Shown: one piece after another, positions 10,109 to 18,948 of the stretch | Numbering within the stretch: the stretch's first letter is position 1 | Layout of the letters: every line of letters begins with the position of its first letter | Origin: Nevskia sp. | GTDB taxonomy: Bacteria > Pseudomonadota > Gammaproteobacteria > Nevskiales > Nevskiaceae | Length of the DNA stretch: 64,000 bases | Assembly: GCF_021732705.1 (NCBI RefSeq) | Contig: NZ_JAKFUM010000011.1 | Location: 186,001 to 250,000, forward strand | Direction of reading: 5' to 3' | Translations under genes and position numbers: made by a program | The notes under the pieces: generated by a model | What the model was told of the DNA's origin: nothing | Databases searched by the model: none | Seen by the model: only the letters and a program-made list of their open reading frames with translations

Positions 10109-10454
10109 GTCAGGTGCGCGTTCGGATCCGGTGCTGCTTCAGTCGCAACATCATTCGTGCCGAAGGGCGGCGGCATCGCCATTCGGTCGGAGACATTCTT
10201 GCTCGTCCTGAGCGCCGTGCAGGAACCGGACGGTCCGTGCTCCGCCCGGCTCCGGCGTGAAATGGCGGGTGCGGCTTCCGCAAGCCCTTGAAGGTATGCG
10301 GGAATCCAGGTCGGAATGCGGCGCGGCAGCGCGCGGGTTTTCGGCAATCCGGCGACCGGCATCGCGCCATTCCCTCGCGTGGCTGCGGGCACGAGCGGGG
10401 CGGTTTCGGGCACTGGAAGCGGTCATGCCGATCCGATGCCCCACGCAGGGGCGC
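10109..10454. other. 346-bp gap between parE and the GMC oxidoreductase; no convincing gene
   Basis: Short frames exist on both strands here, but they are Arg/Pro/Ala-rich, overlap each other and show no recognisable domain. Any promoter for the leftward GMC gene would lie in this gap, but none can be assigned with confidence. Confidence 0.5.
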
Positions 10455-12410
10455 TCAAACCTCCGCCTTGTCGCCCTTCTCTTCCAGCCAGGCCTTGCGA
10501 TCCCCCGCCCGCTTCTTGGCCAGCATCATGTCCATGATCTGGTCGACGGTGGTGACCGGGGCGGCGTCCTCGGCATCCGGAATGCCGGTGTCGAGGCTGC
10601 CGTCGAGCGTCAGCTGGACCAGACGTCGCGTGTCGCGCGCCATCGTCGTTTCGCGTAGCTGCAGCGGGTTCATCTCACCGAGACCCTTGAAGCGGGTGAC
10701 GCTGATCTTGGCCTTGTTGCCTTCGGCCTCGAGGCGCTTCAGCACGCCTTCGCGCTCGGCATCGTCCAGCGCGTAGAACACCTGCTTGCCAGCGTCGATG
10801 CGGAACAGCGGCGGCATCGCGATGTAGACGTGGCCGGCCGCGACCAGCGGCCGATAGTGCTTCAGGAACAGCGCGCAGAGCAGCGTCGCGATGTGCAGGC
10901 CGTCGGAATCGGCATCGGCCAGCACGCAGATCTTGCCGTAGCGCAGGCCGGTCAGATCCTTGGAGCCCGGATCGACGCCGATCGCCACCGAAATGTCGTG
11001 GATTTCATTCGATGCGAGCGCTTCGTTGGCGTCCACTTCCCAGGAATTCAGGATCTTGCCGCGCAGCGGCATGATCGCCTGCGTGTCGCGATCGCGCGCC
11101 TGCTTGGCGCTGCCGCCGGCGGAATCGCCTTCGACCAGGAACAGCTCGGTCTGATTGAGGTCGGTCAGCACGCAGTCGGCCAGCTTGCCGGGCAGCGCCG
11201 GGCCGCTGGTGACCTTCTTGCGGACGACCTGCTTCGCGAGCTTCATCCGCGCATTGGCGTTGGCGATGACCAGTTGCGCCACCTGCTCGCCTTCGGCCGG
11301 ATGCTGGTTCAGCCACACGGAAAACGAGTCGTGGACCACGCCCTGCACGAAAGCCGCGGTCTCGCGCGACGACAGCCGTTCCTTGGTCTGGCCGGCGAAC
11401 TGCGGATCGAGCATCTTGATGCTGAGCACGTAGCTGCAGCCGGCCCAGACGTCTTCCGGCGACAGCTTCAGACCACGCGGCAGCAGGTTGCGGAACTCGC
11501 AGAATTCGCGGATTGCCTCGGTCAGCCCGGTGCGCAGGCCGTTGACGTGGGTGCCGCCCTGCGCCGTCGGAATCAGGTTGACGTAGGACTCCGACACCGC
11601 CTCCGCCCCGGCGCCGCCTTGGGCGCCGACCGACCAGCACAGCGCCCATTCGGCTTCCTCGCGCTTGGCGGCGAACTTGCCGACGAAGGGCTCGGCCGGC
11701 AGCACCTCGGCACCGTTCAGCGAATCCTTCAGATAGTCGAGCAGGCCGTTCTCGTACTGCCAGACGGTCTGCTCGTTGCTGATCTGGTCATCGAGCGTGA
11801 CCTTCAGGTTCGGGCACAGCACCGCCTTCGCGCGCAGCACCTGCTTGAGTCGCGGAATCGAGAACTTCGGCGAGTCGAAATACTTCTCGTCCGGCCAGAA
11901 ATGCACGGTGGTGCCGGACTTGCGCGGCGGTGCGTCGCCGACCCGGGTCAGCTCGTTGGCCTTGTGCCCGTCGGCGAAGCCGATCAGGTACTCGCCACCG
12001 CCGCGGACCACGCGCACTTCCAGCACCTTCGACAGCGCGTTGACCACCGACACGCCGACGCCATGCAGGCCGCCGGAAAAGCCGTAGGCCTTGTTCGAGA
12101 ACTTCGCACCCGAGTGCAGCTTGGTCAGGATCAGCTCGACACCGGACACCCCGTGTTCCGGGTGGATGTCGACCGGCATGCCGCGGCCGTCGTCGCTGAC
12201 CTTCAGCGAGCCGTCGGCCAGCAGGGTGACGTCGATGCGCTTGGCGTGGCCGGCGAGCGCCTCGTCGACCGAGTTGTCGATCACTTCCTGCGCCAGATGG
12301 TTCGGGCGCGCGGTGTCGGTGTACATGCCCGGGCGCTTGCGCACCGGGTCGAGCCCGCTCAGAACTTCGATCTGATCGGCGCCATAGGCGTTGTTGTTCG
12401 GGGTGGCCAT
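10455..12410 (-). CDS. parE: DNA topoisomerase IV subunit B
   Basis: ATPase subunit of topoisomerase IV. The GHKL ATP-binding site is visible: VIDNSVDEALAG with the catalytic Glu/Asn region, then DDGRGMPVDIHPEHG and GLHGVGVSVVNALS. The TOPRIM domain has the metal-binding Glu in LVEGDSAGGSAKQARDR and the acidic ADADSDGLHI. The C-terminal segment FKGLGEMNPLQLRET is standard. The 651-residue length suits ParE rather than the longer GyrB. It pairs functionally with parC at 6026-8269. Confidence 0.96.
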   Translation of the reverse strand: MATPNNNAYGADQIEVLSGLDPVRKRPGMYTDTARPNHLAQEVIDNSVDEALAGHAKRIDVTLLADGSLKVSDDGRGMPVDIHPEHGVSGVELILTKLHSGAKFSNKAYGFSGGLHGVGVSVVNALSKVLEVRVVRGGGEYLIGFADGHKANELTRVGDAPPRKSGTTVHFWPDEKYFDSPKFSIPRLKQVLRAKAVLCPNLKVTLDDQISNEQTVWQYENGLLDYLKDSLNGAEVLPAEPFVGKFAAKREEAEWALCWSVGAQGGAGAEAVSESYVNLIPTAQGGTHVNGLRTGLTEAIREFCEFRNLLPRGLKLSPEDVWAGCSYVLSIKMLDPQFAGQTKERLSSRETAAFVQGVVHDSFSVWLNQHPAEGEQVAQLVIANANARMKLAKQVVRKKVTSGPALPGKLADCVLTDLNQTELFLVEGDSAGGSAKQARDRDTQAIMPLRGKILNSWEVDANEALASNEIHDISVAIGVDPGSKDLTGLRYGKICVLADADSDGLHIATLLCALFLKHYRPLVAAGHVYIAMPPLFRIDAGKQVFYALDDAEREGVLKRLEAEGNKAKISVTRFKGLGEMNPLQLRETTMARDTRRLVQLTLDGSLDTGIPDAEDAAPVTTVDQIMDMMLAKKRAGDRKAWLEEKGDKAEV

Positions 12411-12565
12411 CGTCGCGGGGAGTCGAATCGGGACTGCGAAAGTGCGCGGACGGTACCCAATGCCTTCCCGGGTCGCAAGCGAGTCTCCGGTCAGGCGCAG
12501 CGGCGAACGCGAAACCCGGCGTGCCGGCGCCCCGGCACTTCAGCGAGCCCGGAACCGCGGGGGAT

Positions 12566-12991
12566 TCAGCGCTCGCGCAGTGCCGAGAACGAGCAGGCGT
12601 AGGCCAGCACGACCGGTACCAGCACCATCATCTGCACCGGCGAAAAATTCCGGAAATCAAGCAGATGCAACAGGTTGTCGACGATGAAGGCACCCGCCGG
12701 GGTCAGGCCGACGGCCGCCGCGCTGCCGACGATCGCCGCCATCGGCACGATCCACTTCGGGGCCGGCTTGCGCGGCGCCGGCATGTTCATCATCACGCGG
12801 AACGCGAAGCCGTCATCGGCGATGTGCGGCTGGCGCGCGGCATCTTCGCGCAGCAGGCTTTCGATCCAGGCATCGCTGCCGGCGTCGCCGCGATCCATCG
12901 GGCCGCCGAAACCGGCCGGGAACATCGATCCGTCCATTGCAGGGTCCTCGGGTTGTCCCGGAGCTGGGGGGGGCTTGCGCTCGATAGTCAT
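12566..12991 (-). CDS. Small membrane protein paired with the ECF sigma factor (possible anti-sigma factor)
   Basis: 141 residues with an acidic/proline-rich cytoplasmic N-terminus and two hydrophobic segments near the C-terminus (about 83-110, KWIVPMAAIVGSAAAVGL, and about 118-137, VQMMVLVPVVLAYACSF). Its start overlaps the sigma factor stop by four bases (ATGA), so the two are translationally coupled. Sigma-coupled membrane proteins of this shape are often anti-sigma factors, but no zinc-binding anti-sigma motif (HxxxCxxC) is visible, so the role is inferred from context. Confidence 0.65.
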   Translation of the reverse strand: MTIERKPPPAPGQPEDPAMDGSMFPAGFGGPMDRGDAGSDAWIESLLREDAARQPHIADDGFAFRVMMNMPAPRKPAPKWIVPMAAIVGSAAAVGLTPAGAFIVDNLLHLLDFRNFSPVQMMVLVPVVLAYACSFSALRER

Positions 12992-13599
12992 GACGTTCGT
13001 GGCTCCCAGACCTGCAGATGCGCCTTCAGCTTCTGCTTGGCACGCGAAATGTGCGATTTCACCGTGCCCAGCGGGCAGTCAAGCGCGTAGGCCGCTTCCT
13101 CGTGACTGCGATCCAGATAGTAGCACTGGGCAATCACGGCTCTCTCGGCCGGAGACAGGATCGCGAATGCGCGCTGCAGATCCATCTGCAGGTCGGCGGT
13201 CGTCTCTTCCGGGTGCAGGTCCTGCGGTCCTTCGTCGTCGACGTCGTTCTCGTGATCGTCGAGCGATTCCTCCACGTGGCGCGAGCGGATCGCCATCAGG
13301 AAGCTGTTGTAGGCGATGCGGTAGATCCACGTGCTGAAGCGGGCATCGCCGCGAAACTGGTCGAGCTTTCGATGCGCCTGCAGGAAGGTTTCCTGCGCCA
13401 GATCGTCGGCGAAGGCATCGTCACCCTTGCACAGCCGGCGCAGCAGCGCGCGCACCGCGCCCTGGTGGCGACGCACCAGCACCGCGAAGGCGTGGCGGTC
13501 GTCGCCGGCCAGCACGCGGGCCACGAGGGCGGAATCCGGCGGCCCTTCCGAGGGCACCGGTTCCTGCGCGGCGGCTACCTTGACGGCGTCGCTGGACAT
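12988..13599 (-). CDS. ECF-family RNA polymerase sigma factor
   Basis: 203 residues. Region 2 reads DDLAQETFLQAHRKLDQFRGDARFSTWIYRIAYN, including the standard -10 recognition helix. Region 4 reads LSPAERAVIAQCYYLDRSHEEAAYALDCPLGTVKSHISRAKQKL, with the -35-binding helix. The linker between the two is unusually acidic (ESLDDHENDVDDEG). It is followed by the coupled membrane protein at 12566, its probable regulator. The target genes cannot be told from this window. Confidence 0.92.
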   Translation of the reverse strand: MSSDAVKVAAAQEPVPSEGPPDSALVARVLAGDDRHAFAVLVRRHQGAVRALLRRLCKGDDAFADDLAQETFLQAHRKLDQFRGDARFSTWIYRIAYNSFLMAIRSRHVEESLDDHENDVDDEGPQDLHPEETTADLQMDLQRAFAILSPAERAVIAQCYYLDRSHEEAAYALDCPLGTVKSHISRAKQKLKAHLQVWEPRTS

Positions 13600-13621
13600 G
13601 TCGCGTCGTGCGGGCTCGGGC

Positions 13622-14044
13622 TTACTTCGGCTGCTGTTCGATCTTCCACGCGATCAGCTGGCCGACCCCGATCGCCAGCGGGATGAAGCCGATGCCGATC
13701 GCTTCGTCGGCGCCCGCGAACCAGAAGAAGCCCATCAGGCCGACACCGGCGCCGACCAGGCTCAGGCCGGAACTGATGTCGCTCTTGCGCTTCTTGCCCG
13801 GCTCCAGAAACAGCTCCGGCGGGATCGGCTGACCCTTGTCGGCGAGCTTCAGCACCATTTCGTTGATCGATTTCTGCCGATTGGCGCGGTAGCGCAGCAC
13901 GGCCAGCACGATCACCACCGGCATGCCGAACACGGCGACGATGCCGAACAGCGGCACCAGTGCCTCGACCATCGTGAAGCCGGAATCACCGCCGGCGTGC
14001 TGGCCGAAGTCGATGCCGAACTCTGCTGCTGATGCAAGAAACAT
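13622..14044 (-). CDS. Small membrane protein of the DUF6249 type
   Basis: 140 residues starting [10 protein letters not shown]. An N-terminal hydrophobic segment ([20 protein letters not shown]) is followed by a charged cytoplasmic stretch ([20 protein letters not shown]). The phrase [13 protein letters not shown] and two more hydrophobic segments come after. This layout matches uncharacterised DUF6249 proteins that often sit beside ECF sigma genes. The start at 14044 was chosen because GGAG lies just upstream; a longer frame to 14152 exists but its extension looks non-coding. It lies 22 bases upstream of the sigma gene and is probably co-transcribed. Function unknown. Confidence 0.75.
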   Translation of the reverse strand: MFLASAAEFGIDFGQHAGGDSGFTMVEALVPLFGIVAVFGMPVVIVLAVLRYRANRQKSINEMVLKLADKGQPIPPELFLEPGKKRKSDISSGLSLVGAGVGLMGFFWFAGADEAIGIGFIPLAIGVGQLIAWKIEQQPK

Positions 14045-14191
14045 GGGGTGCTCCGGGTGGCGTTGGGTTCGGTCAGTCAGATGCAGCGGTCCGCGGAAAC
14101 GGATGCAGCAGCCTACGCGATGGCTGCCGGCGTTCGGCCGGCCGGCGACCACTGACCTACAATTGCGCCGCCCGCCTTGAATCCCGATCCG

Positions 14192-14437
14192 ATGACCAAG
14201 AAAGCCGCCGCTGCCGAAACTCCCGCCGACGATCCGGTCTCGCGCTTCGAAGGCTCGCTGGCCGAACTCGAAGCGATCGTCGCCAAGATGGAGCGAGGCG
14301 ATCTGCCGCTGGAGGAAAGCCTGGTGCTGTTCGAGCGCGGCATGGGCCTGACCAAGGTCTGCCGCAGCTCGCTCGAAACCGCCGAACTGCGGGTCCGGAA
14401 CCTGCTCGATGCCGACGCCGGTCCGTCCGAGGCCTGA
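14192..14437 (+). CDS. xseB: Exodeoxyribonuclease VII small subunit
   Basis: 81 residues with the XseB core [33 protein letters not shown]. It joins XseA in the single-strand-specific exonuclease VII. ATG 14192 is preferred; an in-frame TTG at 14177 would add five residues. dxs starts 14 bases after its stop. In many gammaproteobacteria ispA lies between xseB and dxs, but here it does not. Confidence 0.93.
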   Translation: MTKKAAAAETPADDPVSRFEGSLAELEAIVAKMERGDLPLEESLVLFERGMGLTKVCRSSLETAELRVRNLLDADAGPSEA

Positions 14438-14451
14438 GCGCAGCGCTGTCC

Positions 14452-16341
14452 ATGAATGACATCCCCGGCTACGCGCTGCTCGGCGGCATTGCCGATCCGG
14501 CCGACCTGCGCCGGCTGTCGGCGGCCGACCTGCCGCAACTGGCGCACGAGATCCGGCGCTACCTGATCGAGACCGTGTCGCGCGTCGGCGGCCACTTTGC
14601 CGCCAGCCTCGGCGTGGTCGAGCTGACTCTGGCGCTGCACCGCGTCTACGACACGCCGCGTGATGCGCTGGTCTGGGACATCGGCCATCAGGCCTATGTC
14701 CACAAGATCGTCACCGGCCGCCGGGCACGGCTCGACAGCATTCGCCAGCACGGCGGGCTGGCCCCGTTTCTCGATCGCGGCGAAAGCGCGTACGACACGT
14801 TCGGAGGCGGCCACGCGGGCACCGCGATTTCCGCCGCGACGGGCTTCGCTGCGGCCGCGCGCGCGCAAGCCACCCGCGCCAAGACGGTCGCCGTCATCGG
14901 TGATGGCGGCCTGACCGCCGGCATGGCGTTCGAAGCGCTGAATCACGCCGGTGCGCTCGGGCTCGACCTGCTGGTCTGCCTGAACGACAACGACTGGTCG
15001 ATCTCGGAAAACGTCGGCGCGCTGCGCGACACCGTGGCCCGGCAGCTTGGCCGCAGTCGTCCGGCGGCGGGCGGCGGCGCGACCCTGGCGGCGATGGTCG
15101 AGGCGCTGGGCTTCACGTACAGCGGGCCGATCGATGGTCACGATCTCGACCGCCTGCTGCCGGCGCTGCAGCGGCTGCGCCAGACACCGGGGCCGCAGTT
15201 CCTGCACGTGGTCACGGTCAAGGGCAAGGGTTATGCCCCGGCCGAGGCCGATCCGATCGGCTTCCACGGCGTCACCCGCTTCGATCCGGTGACCGGCACG
15301 CGGCCGGCAACGACGGCACCCTCGCCCGCCTATTCCGAAGTGTTCGGCCAGTGGCTGTGCGAAGCGGCGGCGGCCGATCCGCGCATCGTCGCGATCACGC
15401 CGGCAATGCGCGAGGGCTCGGGCCTGGTCGACTTCGCGAAGGCGTTTCCGGATCGCCTGTTCGATGCCGGCATCGCCGAGCAGCATGCGGTGACCTTGGC
15501 CGCCGGCATGGCCTGCGCCGGATTGAAGACGGTGGTCGCGATCTATTCGACGTTCCTGCAGCGCGCGCTCGATCAGGTGATCCACGACGTGGCGCTGCAG
15601 AAGCTGCCGGTGCTGTTCGCGGTCGACCGTGGCGGGCTGGTCGGGGCCGATGGCGCGACCCACCACGGCGCGTTCGACCTGTCGCTGCTGCGGGCGATTC
15701 CGAACCTGCTGCTGATGGCACCGAGCGACGAGCAGGAATGCCGTGCACTGCTCGCGACCGGGCTCGCCCACGCTGGCCCGAGTGCCGTGCGCTATCCGCG
15801 CGGCCGCGGGCCGGGCGCGACGATCGCCGCAGCCGAGCCGGTCGCGATCGGCCGCGGCGTGATCCGCCGCGAGGGCCGCGGGCGGCGCGGCCAGAAGGTG
15901 GCGCTGCTGTCGTTCGGCACCTTGCTGCCGGCCGCGCTCGACATCGCCGACCTGCTCGATGCCACGGTCGCCGACATGCGCTTCGTCAAGCCGCTCGACG
16001 GCGCGCTGATCGACCGGCTGGCCGCGCGGCACGACCTGCTGGTGACGATCGAGGACAACGCCGTTGCCGGCGGCGCCGGCAGCGCGGTCAACGAATGGCT
16101 GGCGGCACAGGGCCTCATCCGCTCGGTGCTGAACCTCGGCCTGCCGGATCATTTCGTCAGCCACGGCAGCCGCGAGCAGCTGCTGGCCGATTGCGGGCTC
16201 GATGCCGGGGGCCTGCTGCGGGCGATTCAGGCGCGCCTGCGGCTGTTGTGCCGTGCCGATGGCACCGCAGCCGCGAGAACCGTCGACATGCTCGCGGAAG
16301 CCGCGCCCGGCGCCGGCCGGAAACTCGAAAACCCGACGTGA
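14452..16341 (+). CDS. dxs: 1-deoxy-D-xylulose-5-phosphate synthase
   Basis: First enzyme of the MEP isoprenoid pathway, a thiamine-diphosphate enzyme that joins pyruvate and glyceraldehyde 3-phosphate. The TPP/Mg site reads [20 protein letters not shown] with [15 protein letters not shown], and the catalytic Glu is in [16 protein letters not shown]. The transketolase pyrimidine and C-terminal domains are complete. At 629 residues it has the usual length. The ATG at 14452 gives the family N-terminus; the longer open frame upstream overlaps xseB and is not coding. It supplies isoprenoid precursors, the same class of building block needed for the polyprenyl carriers implied by the next block. 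Confidence 0.95.
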   Translation: MNDIPGYALLGGIADPADLRRLSAADLPQLAHEIRRYLIETVSRVGGHFAASLGVVELTLALHRVYDTPRDALVWDIGHQAYVHKIVTGRRARLDSIRQHGGLAPFLDRGESAYDTFGGGHAGTAISAATGFAAAARAQATRAKTVAVIGDGGLTAGMAFEALNHAGALGLDLLVCLNDNDWSISENVGALRDTVARQLGRSRPAAGGGATLAAMVEALGFTYSGPIDGHDLDRLLPALQRLRQTPGPQFLHVVTVKGKGYAPAEADPIGFHGVTRFDPVTGTRPATTAPSPAYSEVFGQWLCEAAAADPRIVAITPAMREGSGLVDFAKAFPDRLFDAGIAEQHAVTLAAGMACAGLKTVVAIYSTFLQRALDQVIHDVALQKLPVLFAVDRGGLVGADGATHHGAFDLSLLRAIPNLLLMAPSDEQECRALLATGLAHAGPSAVRYPRGRGPGATIAAAEPVAIGRGVIRREGRGRRGQKVALLSFGTLLPAALDIADLLDATVADMRFVKPLDGALIDRLAARHDLLVTIEDNAVAGGAGSAVNEWLAAQGLIRSVLNLGLPDHFVSHGSREQLLADCGLDAGGLLRAIQARLRLLCRADGTAAARTVDMLAEAAPGAGRKLENPT

Positions 16342-16371
16342 ATCAGGGCACCCGTCACAGTACCTGACGGC

Positions 16372-16384
16372 TTGATCGGATCAA
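16372..16384. promoter_or_regulatory. 13-bp perfect palindrome (possible operator)
   Basis: TTGATC-G-GATCAA lies in the 176-bp gap between dxs and the membrane protein at 16518. It could be a repressor site for the downstream polyprenyl-sugar operon, but a palindrome this short could also occur by chance. Confidence 0.25.
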
Positions 16385-16517
16385 TCGACGAGCGGTGTGC
16401 TTTCATCAATGCCAAAGCCGTTGTGCACTGCGACAATACGGGAATGCAACCACCGTCACCACGACGCGACGCCGTGTCCACCACGGCCGCGAACCAGGCT
16501 GAACGCTCCATGCATCG

Positions 16518-17513
16518 TTGCCGGGGAACCGCTTGACCGCTGAACTCGCGAAACCGTCCAACGGACGCCGACGGGCGCTGATCGCGATCGCCGGGCTCGG
16601 CGTGCTGGTCTATCTGGCGGCGGCGGTGATCACCGATGCCGATCGTCTCGAAGCGGCGCTGCTGGCGCTCGGCTGGGGCGGCACCGCGCTGGTGCTCGGC
16701 GCCTCGGCGCTGAACTATCTGCTGCGCTTCGGGCGCTGGTCGATGTACATCCGCGAACTCGGGCACGACGTGCCGCGCGGGCGTCACCTGCTCTATTACC
16801 TCTGCGGTTTCGCGTTCACGGTGAGTCCGGGCAAGGCCGGCGAGGCCGTGCGCTCGCTGTACCTGCGCGAGCACGGCGTCAGCTATCCGGACAGCATTGC
16901 CGCGCTGTTCGTCGAGCGCGTGCTCGATCTGATGGCGATCGCGCTGATCGCCTGCCTGATCGTGCTGAAGGATCCGTCGTACTGGCCGGTGCTGGTCGGC
17001 GCGCTCGGCACGACCCTGGCGCTGGTCGTGTTCATCGGCCGCCCGCAGGTCGCACGCGGCTTCGACCGTCTCGGTGCGCGGCGCAGCGGCCGCATCGCGG
17101 CGGCCCTGACCGGCATCGCCAATCTGCTGCGCTCGTCGAAGGCCCTGCTGACGCCGCGCCTGCTGCTGTCCGGGCTGGTGCTCGGCGTGGTCGCCTGGGG
17201 TGCCGAGGGCGTCGGGTTCTACTGGATTCTCCAAGGTCTGGCGATCGAGTCGTCGATTCCCGAGGCGACCGGCATCTACGGTGTGTCGGTGCTCGCCGGT
17301 GGTGCCGCATTCTTCATGCCTGGCGGCATCGGCGGCATGGAAGTGGTGATGCCGGCGCTGCTGGTGGCGCAGGGCGTGCCGCTGGCCACGGCCGTCATCG
17401 CGATGCTGCTGTGCCGTCTCGCCACGCTGTGGTTCGCCGTCGTCCTCGGTCTGATCGCAGCCACCGTGCTTGAAACCCGTGCCGTTCCCGCCCCCGTTTC
17501 CGGTTCCGTCTGA
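16518..17513 (+). CDS. Lysylphosphatidylglycerol-synthase-like transmembrane protein (flippase-like)
   Basis: 331 residues, mostly hydrophobic, with about eight transmembrane segments. It carries features of the LPG_synthase_TM (UPF0104/AglD-like) family: LNYLLRFGRWSMYIRELG, the small-residue turn FTVSPGKAGEAVRSLYLRE, FVERVLDLMAIAL and the C-terminal FMPGGIGGMEVVMPALL. Relatives that lack the lysyltransferase domain sit in glycolipid and polysaccharide operons and probably move or handle lipid-linked substrates. The start is uncertain: TTG 16518 is used and TTG 16533 is an alternative. The stop is four bases from the HAD-UbiA gene, so they form one operon. Confidence 0.8.
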   Translation: MPGNRLTAELAKPSNGRRRALIAIAGLGVLVYLAAAVITDADRLEAALLALGWGGTALVLGASALNYLLRFGRWSMYIRELGHDVPRGRHLLYYLCGFAFTVSPGKAGEAVRSLYLREHGVSYPDSIAALFVERVLDLMAIALIACLIVLKDPSYWPVLVGALGTTLALVVFIGRPQVARGFDRLGARRSGRIAAALTGIANLLRSSKALLTPRLLLSGLVLGVVAWGAEGVGFYWILQGLAIESSIPEATGIYGVSVLAGGAAFFMPGGIGGMEVVMPALLVAQGVPLATAVIAMLLCRLATLWFAVVLGLIAATVLETRAVPAPVSGSV

Positions 17514-17517
17514 CTCC

Positions 17518-18948
17518 ATGACCGCTTCTGCACCTGCCGGCTTCCCGCTGTGCGTCGACCTCGACGGCACGCTGACGCCGATCGATACCCTGCACGAAAC
17601 CCTGCTCGGGCTGGCCAAGCAGTCGCCGTCGTCGCTGCTCGCCCTGCCCGGCTGGGTCGCGCAGGGCAAGGCGACGTTCAAGCGCGAAGTCTCGGCCCGG
17701 GCTGAAATCGATGTCAGCAGCCTGCCGTACCGCGAGGACCTGCTGGCCTGGCTGCGCGAGCAGCGCGCCGCCGGCCGGCCGCTGATTCTCGCGACCGCTG
17801 CCCACCGCTCGATTGCCGACGCCGTCGCCGCCCATCTCGGCATCTTCGACGAGGTCATCGCGGCGGATGGCGGCGACAACCTGTCCGGCGAGCGCAAGCG
17901 CGCGGCGCTGGTCGCCCGCTACGGCGAAAAGGGTTTCGACTACGCCGGCAACGACACGGTCGACCTGAAGGTCTGGTCGTCGGCGCGGCAGGCCATCGTC
18001 GTTGCCGGGCCTGGGCTGGCCGATGCCGCCAGTCAGGTCACGGAACTCGGCCCGGTGTTCCCGGCGCTGCGCAGTTCGCCCAAGCTGTGGATCAAGGCGA
18101 TGCGCATCTATCAGTGGGTCAAGAACCTGCTGATCTTCGTGCCGGCACTGCTGGCCCACAAGGTGCTCGACGGCGCCGTGCTCGGCAACAGCCTGCTGGC
18201 CTTCGTCGCGTTCGGGCTGTGCGCCTCGAGCGTCTATCTGTTCAACGACCTGCTCGACCTGTCGTCCGATCGCCGCCACAAGCGCAAGCGTCATCGGCCG
18301 TTCGCATCGGGCGCCTTGCCGGCCAGCCGCGGCGTGATGGTGGCCGGCGGTCTGTTCGTTGCGGCGCTGGTCATCGCGCTCGAGGTCGGCTGGCAGTTCG
18401 TCGCCGTGCTCGGCGCGTATTACGTGTTCACCTGGGCCTATTCGCTGCGCTTCAAGCGCGCCGCGATCGTCGACGTGATGATGCTGGCCGGCCTGTACAC
18501 GATCCGCATCATCGCCGGCGGTGCCGCGAGCGGCGTCACCGTGTCGTTCTGGCTGCTGGCGTTCTCGATCTTCCTGTTCCTGAGTCTGGCCGTGGTCAAG
18601 CGCTATGCCGAACTCGACGACGCCGCCCGCGCCGGCAAGGGCAAGGCCGCCGGCCGCGGCTACACCGCTGACGATCTGCCGCTGCTGATGAGTCTCGGCA
18701 CCGCCAGCGGCTATGCCGCGATCGTGGTCATGGCGCTGTACATCAACAGCCCGGAATCGGCCGCGCTGTATGCCGATTCCAAGCCGCTGTGGCTGGTACC
18801 GCCGCTGATGCTGTACTGGATCAGCCGGGTCTGGCTCTTGACCACGCGCGGCCAGATGCACGACGACCCGATCCTGTTCGCGATCCGCGACCGGATCAGC
18901 ATCGCGGTGATCGCGATGATCGGTGCCATCGTCGCCTTCGCGATCTGA
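17518..18948 (+). CDS. HAD phosphatase - UbiA prenyltransferase fusion (decaprenyl-phosphate phosphoribosyltransferase-like)
   Basis: The N-terminal ~190 residues are a HAD hydrolase (CVDLDGTLTPIDTL with the nucleophile Asp, then LATAAHRS). The rest is a UbiA-type membrane prenyltransferase. Its first Asp motif is NDLLDLSSDRRHKRKRHRPF and the second region is YSLRFKRAAIVDVMMLAG. Mycobacterial Rv3806c-like enzymes move phosphoribose to polyprenyl phosphate; a fused HAD domain would dephosphorylate the product, supplying the next step in the same chain. The two genes after it (DprE1- and DprE2-like) overlap or adjoin it, which strongly supports the polyprenyl-phospho-ribose to arabinose route. 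Activity is inferred from family and context. Confidence 0.85.
   Translation: MTASAPAGFPLCVDLDGTLTPIDTLHETLLGLAKQSPSSLLALPGWVAQGKATFKREVSARAEIDVSSLPYREDLLAWLREQRAAGRPLILATAAHRSIADAVAAHLGIFDEVIAADGGDNLSGERKRAALVARYGEKGFDYAGNDTVDLKVWSSARQAIVVAGPGLADAASQVTELGPVFPALRSSPKLWIKAMRIYQWVKNLLIFVPALLAHKVLDGAVLGNSLLAFVAFGLCASSVYLFNDLLDLSSDRRHKRKRHRPFASGALPASRGVMVAGGLFVAALVIALEVGWQFVAVLGAYYVFTWAYSLRFKRAAIVDVMMLAGLYTIRIIAGGAASGVTVSFWLLAFSIFLFLSLAVVKRYAELDDAARAGKGKAAGRGYTADDLPLLMSLGTASGYAAIVVMALYINSPESAALYADSKPLWLVPPLMLYWISRVWLLTTRGQMHDDPILFAIRDRISIAVIAMIGAIVAFAI

Noticed and set aside
6641-10291. 1216-codon open frame antisense to parC and the GMC gene
   Set aside because: Composition is Arg/Asp/Gln/His-rich with no domains. 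It mirrors the codon pattern of the real minus-strand genes, a usual shadow in GC-rich DNA.
10105-10413. 102-codon minus-strand frame between parE and the GMC gene
   Set aside because: No domain, poor codon use, and overlaps the GMC start; treated as non-coding.
13622-14152. Longer version of the DUF6249-type protein
   Set aside because: The extra 36 residues are Arg/His/Gly-rich and unlike the family; the start at 14044 has a good ribosome-binding site.
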